From assembly GCA_016081115.2 (NCBI GenBank), contig JABTTQ020003014.1, positions 1 to 64,000 of the forward strand: 64,000 nt of DNA, written 5' to 3'. Below the pieces are notes generated by a model that saw nothing but the letters and a program-made list of their open reading frames with translations, searched no databases and had not been told where the DNA came from. Of the stretch, positions 21,017-33,470 are shown piece by piece. This stretch comes from Rehmannia glutinosa. Its lineage: Eukaryota > Streptophyta > Magnoliopsida > Lamiales > Orobanchaceae. The position numbers and the translations under genes are program-made. How positions within the stretch are numbered: the stretch's first letter is position 1; each line of letters opens with the position of its first letter.

Positions 21017-22365
21017 TGATCGCGAATTTCTTACCGCAAGCGTACGGTGTCAAGTTTTAGTATAGGTTTTGAAAGTAGGGTTATCGTCTCCACAGGGATT
21101 GTTATCGAATTTTATACTAAGTACTATAATTAAAATAGCTTAATTCTATCTAGAAATCGAAAAGAGATGGATTGTTTATTAAACTAAAAATTAAACTAAG
21201 AATTGGTTCAGACAAATTATCAAACACGTAGAAAATGAATTCTAGAGGGTTGATTTCACCTAGTTATCCCCTATGTTCTCAATCTAGTTTATAAATCACA
21301 AGTTATTAATCTATAAGCCAATATTCCTACCGTTTATCACTTCCTCTCTCGAGTGCAAGTGATTATAGGTTCCAATTTCGATTTCGATATCTCTATAAAA
21401 ATCATAAATTAAACCCTAATACGCTCAATGAATATTCATTCACCAACTTCAAAAGATTCATAAATCTCTCGATTCTATGAAACCCTAGGTTGTGCTATTC
21501 TAAGGTCATGTGTTCAACTACCTCTCTCGAGCGTCAAATTAAACACGCCAAACAATCTAAATTATTGATCAGATAATCCAGATGCAATCAAATCAAATAG
21601 CACAAATAGATTAATAAACATGCAAATTTCATTAACTAGAAATCAAAACATAGGTTCAAACATAAGTTACATCAATCCCCTAGAAAAATAGGTTTAGTTC
21701 ATAATGGATGTACAAAAACTCATGAAGAAGTAATTATACATTGATAGGGTTCAACAAAGATGCTAGAAAAATAATTGAGAATGATTAAAGGAAGAATCTT
21801 CTCTGTTTCCGGAAGATAGATGCCTTGAATCTCGTCCCGAACTCTTTCTCCTTGCTCAAAATCGTCCCTTGTGCTCTCCAAAATGTCCAACCCCTTGCTT
21901 GTACGTTCACTTTTCTATTTATAGGCTTGAAACCCTCAAAAATCCGTCCAAAAGGCCCAAAAAGAACTCAGCGCACATTCAGGCCCATCGAGCGCGCTGC
22001 AACGCTCCTATGTATTGCCCCCTCCTGTGCCTGGTCGTGCTGGCAGCCCCTTGGCGGCGATTGCAGCACACCCTCTTCCCCGCACAGACTGTACCAATTT
22101 CGACCCCCCCAAGGGCGCGGGAGTTTTAATTTGTGGCTCTCGGTTTTACTCGATAATTCTCTGTTTTTCTGCTTCTAAAATGCGATCTTTACCTCCCAAA
22201 CACGTTTTTCACCATTTTTGATCAATTTGGGCATCCAAGACTGTCCCGACTCTCAAACGACAACTAATAGCATGAATTCGACTCAAACGACACTAAAAAT
22301 ACCCGAAAACAACGCAAAATCCTAGTCTAGAATATTCAATACATTGGTATAAAACCAACTTAACA
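21017..22365 (-). repeat. LTR copy 3 (5' LTR of the array)
   Basis: TGATCGCGAATTTC to CAACTTAACA, followed directly by the target duplication ATAAT (22366-22370). The TATA box CTATAAATAG is at 21915-21924 on the minus strand. The GC-rich U3 stretch (about 21985-22135) is shorter and different from the other copies. Confidence 0.92.
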
Positions 22366-22670
22366 ATAATACTCTTCACATTTATTTTCATCATTTGTCA
22401 ATTGTTAATTTTAGTATATATATAAACATGTGATAGTTATTAAGACGATTGTGTATGTTTACATCTTATGTTTTTGAATAATTGTTTTTTTTTTAATTTT
22501 TAATTTTGTTGTGTTTTGATGTTATTACTTACCTGTTTTACATTAAAATATAGAGTTTTTGATAAATAAAATCATGAATATAATTGTATACTATTAATTA
22601 TTTAGTGTTATATCAGGGTGTACATGGAAAACACTGAGAAAATGACAATTGTATATTTGATAGTGCAACA

Positions 22671-22990
22671 AAGCACTCAATATTAACAAATAAAGTATAT
22701 TTTTCGAATGTAAAATTGTGCAAGGCACAAGTTACAACTATATCTAGTCCCGTTGAGATATTATTTCTCTGGGAAGGAAACAATGATGTTGCCTCATTGT
22801 ACAATCTTGCTTATTGAAAATGCATTATTACCCGGTAGATCAAAAAACAATCTACTAAATTTTAAGGATGTGCGCTATAATGCTTATCACTTGAAGACAC
22901 TAAATGAACATAACAAAAGTGTTTATGTATCACATTCTATAAAATGGAGACCCTATGAAAGATTTTTCTTCAACATTTATGCATTTGGAT
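22671..22990 (+). pseudogene. Copia pol fragment (region between protease and integrase)
   Basis: Plus strand pieces in two frames: ILTNKVYFSNVKLCKAQV with TTISSPVEI, then NALLPGRSKNNLLNFKDVRY and NAYHLKTLNEHN. These match the segment after the copia protease active site in plant elements (HTIL..KKYFS, then I..ALY.P....NLLSFKDIR.NGYHI.T). The D-S-G active site itself is not seen. It may belong to the same decayed copia element as the gag at 1059-9330, separated by the Athila-like insertion. The rest of 22366-23080 is AT-rich and unrecognised. Confidence 0.65.
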
Positions 22991-23965
22991 AGGCCAACAA
23001 TATCATTATTGTTTCGAAAATGAAGTTGCAAGAAGCTCTCAACCAACGACAGTTATTTTTGAAAAATCGAAATTATTTGGTGTCACGCCCCAAACGGGAC
23101 CATGACATGATTAATAACTTAAACAGTAGATAAGCAAAATAAGTCGAGTCATTCATCAAAAGCAATCCAAACAGAGTTAACATTGCAACGAAAATTAAGT
23201 TACAGTCGAACAACATGAAAAAGTAGTTCCAAAAGTACAACCCAAATACAAACTTAGCATTGTTCAAGGGTCCTACGCCCTTAGTTTACAAACTTAAAAT
23301 AAAGAGTCCAACAAAAGCTAGAAGCAAAGGAAATCCTCAAAGTCCGGATGGAGCACATATATGAATCACTTTGTGGTCCGATCTTCCTCGGCGTCAGGAC
23401 TATCAAAGTATAGACCGTCACCATCCGGTCATTTGAAAAGGTTGGGGTGAGACAAAAATTCCCGGTGGATGGGTGTTCGTGTGTAAGTATGGCTTATATA
23501 GATGCAAGAAAATAGTTATATGAAGAATGCATGGTTTATGATCGTGCATCACACACGATCCACAAGCAACGCGTGATATTCAAAATAATACGCTTTTTAT
23601 AATTTGTTGAAAATCGTTCGTGAACACTCACACACCATGAATGGTATTCAAGCGAGTCAAGTAGTGGTTGCGTCACGGAAGTGTAACGCTAACCTAAACA
23701 AGCAATACAGCACGAGTAACCCGAGAATCGTGTGGATCGACAACGATTATTTCGTTTCTTCCTTGTAACTCTCTCGAGCAAGTTGGCACAAGGCCCAATC
23801 ACCTTATCGCTCCTAGGACGATAAATCCACAATGGAGATAATTAGGCCTGGATTGTCATAATCCTCGATTATACATCAAGTCTACGACCCATTTCTCCCA
23901 TTGGACACTCCGTCCTTCAAGGGTGGGATTAGGACAATGGGGCCGATAAATAAAATAGCAGTTGA

Positions 23966-26900
23966 TGTCACGCCCCAAACGCGACGCGACGATGATCAAC
24001 CACTTAAACAAAAATGATCCAAATAGTCTAGACAAATGATACAACAATCCCAAGTGAAACATAGTCTAAAGCAAAATGAATAAAATAAGCACAAGTACGA
24101 ATCACATCTTAAGGTTCAACAGTATCCAAATACAACCCATCAGAACATCCGAATTAACTTACAGTCCAAACTAAAATAAAGTACACAACTCCCAAGCTTA
24201 AGTGTCAAAGGATCCTACGCCCGAAAGTACAGTCCGAAGTGAAAACGGAATAAAGGAGTCCAACAACAACAAAAGTAAAAGAAATAAGTCTAGCAACATC
24301 AACAATAATAGAAAGCAAGTACAACAGGTGGAGCACGGGGATTCAGTCTGTGGTAGGTTCGACATCTTCAACGTACTCCTCATCTAAAGGTTAGAAAACA
24401 GGAGGGAATGAGACAAAAATCTCAGTGGATGGGGTGTTCGTGTGCGAGTATGGCGAAATATATAGTTTATGCGAGAAAATAGTTGTATGAAAACGTGTGA
24501 GGTATGATGCATGATTTCACACATAGTGCACAAGCATCGTGATAAATATATCTTAAGTAATATACTTATATAGTTTAAAAAGACAGTTCGTGGTCACACA
24601 GGCACTATGGGATTCAAGCAAGACAGGAGGATTGCGTGCAGTTTGTAGCGCCAATCCTATGCAAGACAAGTAGCGGTTAAATGCGGTTTTGTAGCGCCAA
24701 CCAATGCAATACAAGTAGCGGTTGTATACGGTTTTGTAGTGCCAACCAATGCAATACAAGTAGCGGTTGCGTCACGGTTTTGTAAGCGCCAACCAAACGG
24801 GTCCGATTAACCTTAATCGTGTGGGGGCAAGCGATTCCTTCGTTCTTCCTTGTAACTCCCCGAGCAAGATGGTCCAAGACCTGTCACCTTATCGCTCCAT
24901 AGGCAAAGACAAAATCCACAGTGGAGCTAGCTAGGCTCGGATTTGTCATAATCATGATTATATCTCAAGTACTACGACCCGCTTCCCTTGGACAAACTCC
25001 GTCCTTCAGTTGCGGGATTAGGACGATGGGGCCGGAAGAGTGGAATAGTAGCCGAGCTGCCCGGTTCCATCCCCGATGTATCCATTCCTACTGTGAGCTC
25101 AACACACCAAGTTGACTCAGACAGGAAAGTAAATACAAGTTCAGGTAGTCAACCAGACAGTCGAGTATTATTGATTCAGGGAAACAATTCAGGAAAATTT
25201 TCGAAAATCGCGAGTGACAATTATGGCGTTGGTGGAGTTATTTGGATGAAGATGATTATCGGGAGGATAAGCAATCTTTGATATCTTGAAAGATTAGGTG
25301 GAACATAAGTCCGTTATAGATTCAAATCGCAAGACGGGAAAGTCGCGCGCGATCGGGTATTGTCGGTCAAGACGATCCGACAAGTCAAGGGGTTTTAAGA
25401 AAATAAAATCTTTTAATTTATTATTAAAAGTCAGAGGGTCCAGGGCTATTTCTTTAAAAGAAAAATAATTTGAGTTAGGTCCTTGTTAAAAAGAAAATTT
25501 ACAATTAGCCCCATTTTGTAAAAACCAATACTTTTGGGGTTAAAAATTGAATAAGTAAATATCCCGACCTTGAAAAATTATGAAGTTAGTTCCTAAATTC
25601 TCTAAATTGTTCAGAGATTCAGGTTTTTAAAGTTTTGAGGTCGAGTTTTTATAAAATTCTCACATTGGCCCCAAATTTGTTAAAATTGTCATTTCGGGTC
25701 CTAAGTTTAAAATAATCGGAACTCACAAAACGGAAGGTATTTTAATGTGATTCCAGTTGGAAAATGTCACTAAGGTCAGTGGGGTATTGGGACAAAATCA
25801 GTTTTTAAAAGAAATAAGTATAGGTCCCTTAACTTTTGAAAATCTCATTTTTGTCTCATTTTGAAATAATCTCCTTTAAGGCTTTTAGGGGTCCAATTGT
25901 TATGAAATTTGAACATTGGGTCCAAAATATAATTATGTTATAGTTAAAATAGTATTTGTAGGTGCATGGACTGCATAAGTCCTGGAAATTTCATTTTGGT
26001 CCCCAATTTTAATCTTTTACGATTTGGTCCCTCAATTTTTATAAAATTACTTTCCAATCTCTAAACACTTGGATTTTTGGAATACACTTAAAATATGATA
26101 TTTTCAGTCCCTTAAGAGTTAAAATTTCAAATTATAAAAATAGGGTCTGGTGCAATTTCGAAAATTGCAATATAACCCTTAAACTTCTAAAATTTTACAA
26201 TCTAGTCCTTGGGCTTTTAAGGGTTGATTTTATTTACCTAAAAACTCTTAAAACTTTATTAAAATGTCCAAACATAATTTTTGAACCTGAGTACAGTCCC
26301 AAAACTCGAAAATTACAGAGGGGTCCCTTAAGTTTTATTTTGTTGCAATTAAGTCCACCAACTTTCCATTTTTGCATTTTAAGTCCAAAAATTGAAATTT
26401 AATCAATTATGCTCGACTTGTCCAGGTTACAAGTCATACAAAACATGGATTTCAAGAGTCATAGATATACAAGTCCAATCACACAAGCATTCACCAAATA
26501 TCACAATAAAGTGTACATGTATGCACCTATTTTTCAACAAATAGCATTTTTGAGCCATACTTGAGAAATTTTCAACTTGATACAAGAAATTGACATGCAA
26601 TACAAAACATATATATCTCAAGTGCTCAACATCAAAATACTACATGTATTTTAAGTAAAAACACCTAGAAGTTGGAAAGATTTTCCCACCCACCTTAAAA
26701 ATGAACTTGATGGTGAAAGATGAGATAAATCACTCTTGAAGGTGAAGTGACTTAAGTCAGCCCCTAGTTTAAGGAATACCAAAAAAAAATGTAGGAGTTA
26801 GAAAATGAGGTTAAAATTAAGGAAAAGAAGAAGGAGGTGAAGAAAATTGGTGAAACTACACTTACCTTGTGTAGTAGATGAAATGAGACTAGTAGAGGTC

Positions 26901-28088
26901 TCAAAATGGGTCTCTTTGCTCACTCTTAAAACAACTCTTAAGGTCAGCCCCTAAAAGTTCAAAAATAAAAATGGAGTATCAAAATTTTGGAAAATAGAAG
27001 AGAAGAAGAAAACGTACTAAAAATCTCATTTATTACCTTATAGTCCAATTTCTCTTCAAAATCTTCAAAGTCTTGAAGTCCTTTTCAAGATGATGGTAAG
27101 GCTCTTAGTGTCTCCCAAGTCTTCTAAGTATACCTCAATCCAAAAATCAAACTTAGGTTAAGAAGTGAAGATGATGAGCTAGAGGATAACAAGATGATTT
27201 TTTGAACACAATTTCTTACCTTGTTGTAGGGAGTTCGAATATTTTTGTGTAAGTAGAAGAGGGAGTTCTTGAAATTTTTGGTTAAGTGTTTGAAGGTTTG
27301 AAGAAGAAGATGAACATATGCTTAGCGAAAATGTGGGAGGATTTTTGTTTTGTTTGAGTTAAATGATAGTTAATGGGGAATAATTAGGGGTTTAGGGTAA
27401 AAAAAATAACTAGCTTCCTTTATTAGGGACATGAAGCCAAAAGCTAGGTTTTAAGGGAAAATTTAAAATTCATTTGTTTGACTAAAGGGTTAGTGAGATT
27501 TGTAGGAAGATTTTTAGTTGTAGGCTTGCAAGACATAAAATAAAATAGAAATAAAATTATCAAAATTTTATTTATTTTTAGTCTCATAATAATTTAGTTG
27601 GGAGATACAAAATGATAAAATAGTGGTAGAAGAAAAATTGAGTTATTTTCCCATTTAAAGTGGTAATTTCGAAAATTAGGAGGAAAAAAAAATATTTGGT
27701 TTCTTTTCTTTATAAAATTGAGGGAAAAAATAAAATGTATAAATATCCATAATTAAATAATTAGAAATTTAAAATAAAGATGTGAAATAAGAAATGTGTA
27801 ATCGAAAAATAAATTGAAAGTTGGTTGGGATGAATTATAGAATAAGATGAAATATTTGGATAATGGTTGAAATGTATTCCTAAATTTTCGAGGGTCTAAT
27901 ATTTCTAAACAATACTAGAGGAGAATATAAAATTGCTAAGCTCAAAAATGCGAAATGCATAAATGACGTTGGAAGAAATAAATAAAAGTAGAGTCGCGTT
28001 TCATTAATAATAGGTTTGTGATACATAGCCGAATAAATAATCACTACATAACACCGTATCTCACGTTGTTAAAATTCGGGGCCTCACA
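23966..28088. mobile_element. Tekay/Del-like solo LTR, copy 2 (complete)
   Basis: TGTCACGCCCCAAACGCGAC at the left and TTCGGGGCCTCACA at the right give TG...CA ends, flanked by the 5-bp duplication GTTGA (23961-23965 and 28089-28093). It is 4.1 kb with no internal direct repeat of its ends and no coding domain, so a solo LTR is the simplest reading. Most of 25400-27900 is AT-rich sequence with recurrent 'TTTGGTCCC' and 'AAAATTTCAATTTT' phrases. Confidence 0.72.
24668..24800. repeat. 45-bp tandem repeat, about three copies
   Basis: Units start AAGTAGCGGTT and contain CGGTTTTGTAG.GCCAACCAATGC, at 24668, 24713 and 24758 (the last diverging after about 40 bp). A diverged partial unit precedes them at about 24622. 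Copy 1 of this LTR has a single related unit (about 23660-23705), so the array expanded within copy 2. Confidence 0.7.
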
Positions 28089-28417
28089 GTTGAGCTGTCC
28101 GGTTCCATTACTCGATTGGTCCACTCCGATTGTGAGCTCGACCCACCAAGTTGACTTAAACAAGTAGATATACACAGTTAGAATGTGTCAACAAGGCATT
28201 CAAGTATAATATGCAATCAAAGTAAAAAACAAGACAAGCACGTGAAAATTATATACGCGAGTGTCTATCGGTATGGACAAAGTGTAATTATATTAAATGA
28301 AGTTAATTATTGCGAGGATAACTAAATTTCGATAGATTTGGTATATATGGGCATCACCGATTGTCTATTGGGTTTGAAATCGAATAAGTTTTGGTCTCGA
28401 TCTCGGAAAAAATATAA

Positions 28418-29208
28418 GGGCATCACCAAAGTGGTAAAACCCACAAACCTTTTTGTGGATCCTACGCCGCCACATCACCGCCACATCAAAAACGAAAAAC
28501 CTCACCATTTTCTCCACAATCAAAAAACCTCCCAACAACTTTTTACATGTGCCCCACACTCAAATCACATCTCCTTCAAAATTTCCAACAATTTTTAGAT
28601 AGGTCCCACCATAACATATTTTTATATTTTACATTAAGTATATATTTATATATATATATATATATAGTATTTCATACTTAAATATATTATATACATTGTA
28701 TTATTCATAAATTATATAAAAAATTAATATTATAGAAGACAATATTTGATAAAAGTTAAATTCTAAAAGTGGTAGAGAATTGTGGTTGAATAAAATAATT
28801 GGAGTATGATATCTATTTCTAGACAAATTAATCAAAAAATAAAATATAAAATATAAAATTAAACTATTTGTTACCGCTTCATGTAACGGCTGTGGCCCAA
28901 GTTACTAATTACTTCTAAGTTATTTTTTTTATTTAAAAACAAAAACAAAGGATAAAATTTATTACAAAGGTGAACTGGTAGAAATTGTTTTTTTTTGTTT
29001 TGACAAACAATGATATAAATATTTAAAAAACATAAGAGTTGGTGCAACTCTAACTGCTGCTTGAGGTATTGGGCTTTCCCTACGTGCGCGTGATGGAGAC
29101 TGGTTTTTGTGCAAAAACCTCAAACCCCTTCCTCCCAGTGGATGTGAGCTTTTTTGCCAGCTTTGTTTCCTAAAAAAACCTCCCAAAAAACCTCCACTGG
29201 CGATGCTC
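28418..29208. mobile_element. PIF/Harbinger-like MITE
   Basis: Left end GGGCATCACCAAAGTGG and the complement of the right end GAGCATCGCCAGTGG are typical of the Harbinger/Tourist group, with the 3-bp duplication TAA (28415-28417 and 29209-29211). The flanks rejoin in register with the uninterrupted LTR copy at about 25580. Inside are a TA microsatellite (about 28637-28666) and no transposase, so it is non-autonomous. Confidence 0.72.
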
Positions 29209-29211
29209 TAA

Positions 29212-31674
29212 AGTCAGTTCCTAAATTCTCCAAATTTTCCAGAGAATCATTTTTTCAAAGATTTTGGGGTCGAATGTTTGATAAATTCCATTTTGGTCCT
29301 CTTTTTGTCAAAATTGCTACTTTTGGCGCCGAATTTAAAATATTTGGATCTCATAAACCGGAAAGGATTATGATGTGATTCCAATTTTAAAATATCACTT
29401 ATAACAAAGGGTTGTTGGGATAAAAACAGTTTCGAAAATGTGTTAGTTTAAGTCCGTTAATTTTTGAAAATCTCATTTCTAATCCAATTTTTTAGTTTTT
29501 GCCCTTAAGGCTTATTTGGGGTCCTTTTTTTATGAAATTTGAACCATAGGTTCAAAATATTATAAAATTAATGTTAAGTACTTTTTTCCAGGTACATGGG
29601 CTGCATAAGTCCTGAAAATTTCGTTTTGGTCCTTGAGTTTTGTATTTTACACTTTAGTCCTCAAATATTTAAAAATTGGTTTTCTTTACTCAAAATACTT
29701 TGATTTTGGGAATTTATTCAAAACATGAGTTTTTCAGTTATTACAAATCAAAATTTTCAAAATTTATAGAGGGGTCCTGGTACAGATTTGAAAATCTCAT
29801 TTTTAGCCCTTAAACTTTCAAAAATTCCACAATTAAGTCCTTAAGCTTTCAAGGTTTGATTTTTATCATCTCAAAACCCTTAAAACTTTATTATTATCTT
29901 AAAATATCATATTTTAAAAGTAGTACAGTTCCAATTTAGGAAATTTACAGAGATATCCCACAGTTTTGATATTTTTGCATTTTAGTCCTCCAATTTTGCC
30001 AATTTTGCATATAAGGTTCAATAGTGCGCGCAATTTTTTCATTTATATTCGAAATTTACATAATATAAATCAAATCAAATATAAAATTTCAAGTACATAG
30101 GCATGCATTAACATATCATTCTAGAATTCATTATATAAATTATAGATTTGTACATGCATGCACCTATTTTTGCATAATTGAAACTTTAAGTATAATTTTG
30201 TGAAATTGTTGGACATATCAACTTGAAATCAACATGAAATACATATTTCCATATATTATACTATTTTCAAGTACTACACGAAACTTTTCCAAAAAAATCA
30301 CTTGAGTTTTATAAAGAATTTTCCACCCACCTTTAGTAGTTTTGGTTGATGAGTCTAAAAATGGTACTTTCTCCCTATCTCTTGAAATTCTTGACCTTCA
30401 CCTTAAGGCAACCCCTAAGTATCAAATTTTCGAGAATTTGGAGTTAGAATATGAAGGATTTGAGGTAAGAAGGAAGAAATTAGAATAAGGATCAAGAAAT
30501 CTATACTTACCTTGTGTAGTTTTGTGATTTGAGCCTAAAATGGTGAATTTTCTAGCAACTTCAATACCTTATCTCGAAGCTCCCAAGGTCTGCCCCTAAC
30601 TTCACATTAAAACCCTTTTTGGTGTTAAAATTTGAAATCAAAAGAGGAAAAAGGAAGAAGGTGCTAATAACCCCAATTTTACCTTAATGTCTTGTCTCTA
30701 CAAAAGGCTTGAAAGTCATTTTCAAGCTATTTGCTACTTCTTATCTCCTTTATGACCTTCAAGTTGAGAGGCTCTAAGTGTACCTCAAAATGGAAAAAAA
30801 TCATCAAATTAGTAAAGGAAGGAGATAGGCTTGGAGATTTAAAGAAGTGGATTGAAGAAGAAGAAGAAATTCTTGCCTTTCTTGTAATGTGGCTCGAAAA
30901 TTGGGTAAGAGGAGGAGGTTCTTGTATTTGTTTGGCTAAGTGTTGGAAAATTGGGAGATTCTTGAGAGAGGTATGATGTATGAAGAATGAAAATTTTCTT
31001 GTCCCTTAGGAGCTAACGGCCGAAAATTGTTAGGATGAGGGAGGTGATTTTTGTGTTGTCTTGTTTCGTGTTGATTGTATGGGGAACATTAGTTTTGTCA
31101 AGGTATGGGGTTGAATGGGAGGATGGGGTGTTGAGAGGATTGAGGAGAATGTTTGGGGGTGAGTGGGGATATGTGGAAAATTGTGGAGAAAGAAATGAAT
31201 AAAAAATTTGTGTAGTATATTTGTTATTCATTTTGTGTAATATTGTGTATGTGTATAAGATTGGAGATGAATTTCTATACCCAAATCTTGCTTATGACCG
31301 TCCACTTCAAGCCATTATATGGTTTCCATATATTTGTTTTTTGTCCCAAAAATGATGATAATTGGTGTATAATATCAATTACCTAAAATTAATAGTGATT
31401 CCCACAATCACTTATGAGTTTCATAATCACTTATTCCAAATCAAATTCTTATTTCTATAGGATATAAATCACTTAGTGAAAAAGGTCTCCTAAAATTCTA
31501 ATTAGGTGTCTAATAATACTCAAGTAGTAGCAAAATGATCAATTAAGTGATCAATAAACATAGAATTTAAAACTAAAATAAAATGACCAATAATTAAACA
31601 AGTAGTTGATCAAATAAATAAAATGGTAATAAGGTGTGAAAATATTATTAACAATGATCCGCCAAAAATGACGC
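29212..31674. other. Continuation of Tekay-like LTR copy 1
   Basis: Colinear with about 25590-27700 of copy 2 but clearly more diverged. No gene is supported. The 3' end of the LTR is missing at the junction with the next element. Confidence 0.55.
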
Positions 31675-31913
31675 TGATGTGTGTAAAATATACGTGCATT
31701 TTGGGGTTAAAATTGATATATAATTGATGCATTTGCACGCATATTTACTATGTTTTAACTTGGTTTCCTTTAAAGGGCATGATACTGCGTATTCTTGTAA
31801 TTCTTGTAGGAAACGAAGCTTAAAATGAAGAAATATCAGTAGGGATATCCGGATAAGATTGCCGAATGCAAAGAGAAGATCAAAATAACGGAAAAATGGA
31901 ACAAAAGCAAGTC

Positions 31914-32165
31914 ACACGGCCAGACCGTGTAGACTCACACAGCCGTGTGGACTGGTGGTGTGAAGATCACACAGTTGTGTGAAGAAAGGAAGAAAACAGA
32001 GGACGGAGCAGGTCCACACGACCGGGCTATGTGAACTCACACGGCCGTGTGGACAAGGTCATCAGCCGCACCACCTACCCGTGCGACCACCTGCCCGTGC
32101 GACAAAGGGCTAAGCCCAAGGCCACACGCCCGTGTGGACCCACACGGCCTGACCGTGTGGGAGTC
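31914..32165. repeat. Cluster of CACACGGCCGTGTGG-type palindromes in U3
   Basis: About ten variants of CACACGG(C)CGTGTG and half-sites such as GACCGTGTG, TCACACAGTTGTGTGA and CCCGTGCGACC within 250 bp, ending about 65 bp upstream of the TATA box. A second cluster lies at 35652-35935. Confidence 0.8.
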
Positions 32166-32229
32166 TGTTTCAGCGTATTTTTTAGAGTTTGCTTCCCGTT
32201 CTAACTCTACAAGTGATCTCTCCAAGCAT

Positions 32230-32241
32230 CTATAAAAGTGG
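32230..32241 (+). promoter_or_regulatory. LTR TATA box
   Basis: CTATAAAAGTGG, the best TATA match in the LTR, about 1 kb before the primer site and just after the palindrome cluster. Confidence 0.55.
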
Positions 32242-33226
32242 ACCAAGTCTTGCACGAAAAAAACATCACTTGATACATCAAAAACACATCAAATAACACA
32301 AGAATGTAGGAATCGAGGAGCTTCTGAGAGCAAAAGGCTAGGTCGCGAATAACACCACAAGGCTTTTGCATCTAGGGAGCACAAGAGCCTCGAGGGCTTG
32401 GAGGGAGAATCCATCCTGACAAGAAGGGGTTTTCTTTCTATGTCTAAGAACTCTTGTCTGTGCTTAAATGATGTCATAATATTGATTCGGATTTTTCTAT
32501 GAGTTTGTAATCAATGTTTGGCATATTTTTCGAATCTTAGGGGCATAACCGAAACTGTAGATTTGTATTAAATATGATTACTTGTTTTCTTAATTGCTTC
32601 ATGCGTTCTATTTTATGAATTCGAGCACTTATTTCTAATTGCTTTTTATCTGATCAATAATTTGCATGTCATACTTCTAGTCCATAATCCGACCAAGTGA
32701 GTTCGAGTAAGACGAATATCTAATCAGACATGAAACATGTGTGATAGGGGTGTATGTGGGGAGTCATTCAATTCACAAATCTTTTTGGAGTTAATAAGAA
32801 TTGTAACGTTCTGACCAGACTACAATTGTTATTAATCAACTGTTTACGCACCACCTGACCAGGGGAGTAAATGATATTAGGAATTTGAACCCATAGAATT
32901 GCATAATTGGTTTTAAAACTTTATTCGCATTTAATATTGAAGAAGCATGTTGAGATTATGTGTCTAAGATTGCTCATAATGATGTTGAAAATACTTGTGG
33001 GGTTCACAAATTTATTTTATTTATTTTTCTTTATTTTTTGATTTTAGTTAGAATGAAATACTTGATTTTTCGGTCGCTTCAATAAAATTGGAATACGATG
33101 TTATTATAGCCTAAGTGTTTCGAGATTCAATCCCTGAGGAATAAGACCTTGCTTGCTATTATTCTATAAACTACTCTGTACACTTGCAGTTGTATGAACC
33201 AAAACAATTTTTGGCGAACAAGTTTT

Positions 33227-33244
33227 TGGCGCCGTTGCCGGAGA
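33227..33244 (+). other. Primer binding site (tRNA-Asp type)
   Basis: TGGCGCCGTTGCCGGAGA matches the complement of the tRNA-Asp 3' end except for one base near the end. Confidence 0.82.
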
Positions 33245-33470
33245 TTGATTAGATTCTACTTAGATATAGTAATAAGTAGTTCAATCTTAATTGAAGCATT
33301 TTTGTAAATATTTTTTCTTTTTTTTATTTTTTTAATTTTTGGTTCGATTTTAACATTATTTTTGTTTAGTGCAGATAGTGCATGATCACGCATTCCAGAT
33401 TCACCTGGCCAATTCCATTGATTTAGAAATCAAAAAGACAACCAAACAACTAAGTAAAAGAGCCAAAACA

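Larger units (their letters stand above)
9792..22365 (-). mobile_element. Athila-like Ty3/gypsy element with three LTRs and two internal regions (non-autonomous)
   Basis: Read on the minus strand: LTR (21017-22365), internal (16764-21016), LTR (15399-16763), internal (11166-15398), LTR (9792-11165). One 5-bp target duplication ATAAT (9787-9791 and 22366-22370) flanks the whole 12.6-kb block, and none separates the copies. Each internal region has a tRNA-Asp-type primer site, gag, protease and polypurine tract but no RT, integrase or RNase H. The structure fits one insertion later enlarged by LTR-LTR unequal recombination. Both internal copies are near-identical apart from scattered small indels. 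Confidence 0.92.
23081..31674. mobile_element. Tekay/Del-like long LTR, copy 1, interrupted and probably truncated
   Basis: Starts TGTCACGCCCCAAACGGGAC. It is colinear with the complete copy at 23966-28088: shared features are CACCAAGTTGACT, GGTTCCAT and the many 'TTTTGGTCC' phrases. It is interrupted by copy 2 (TSD GTTGA) and by the MITE at 28418-29208. Its own sequence totals about 3.7 kb and stops where the Athila-like LTR begins at 31675, without the GGCCTCACA end. No gag or pol is present. Assignment to the Tekay/Del chromovirus group is inferred from the terminal sequence and length. Confidence 0.6.
31675..33220 (+). repeat. 5' LTR of the plus-strand Athila-like element
   Basis: Begins TGATGTGTGTAAAATATACG and ends TTGGCGAACA, six bases before the primer site. 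The left edge is inferred from the TG start and from the end of homology to the Tekay-like LTR; with no second LTR it could be off by some bases. Confidence 0.62.

Noticed and set aside
27360..27405. Telomere-like GGGTTTAGGG
   Set aside because: A single copy only, no tandem array.
30731..30976. Open frame in Tekay-like LTR copy 1
   Set aside because: Not maintained in the complete copy 2; low-complexity K/E-rich sequence.
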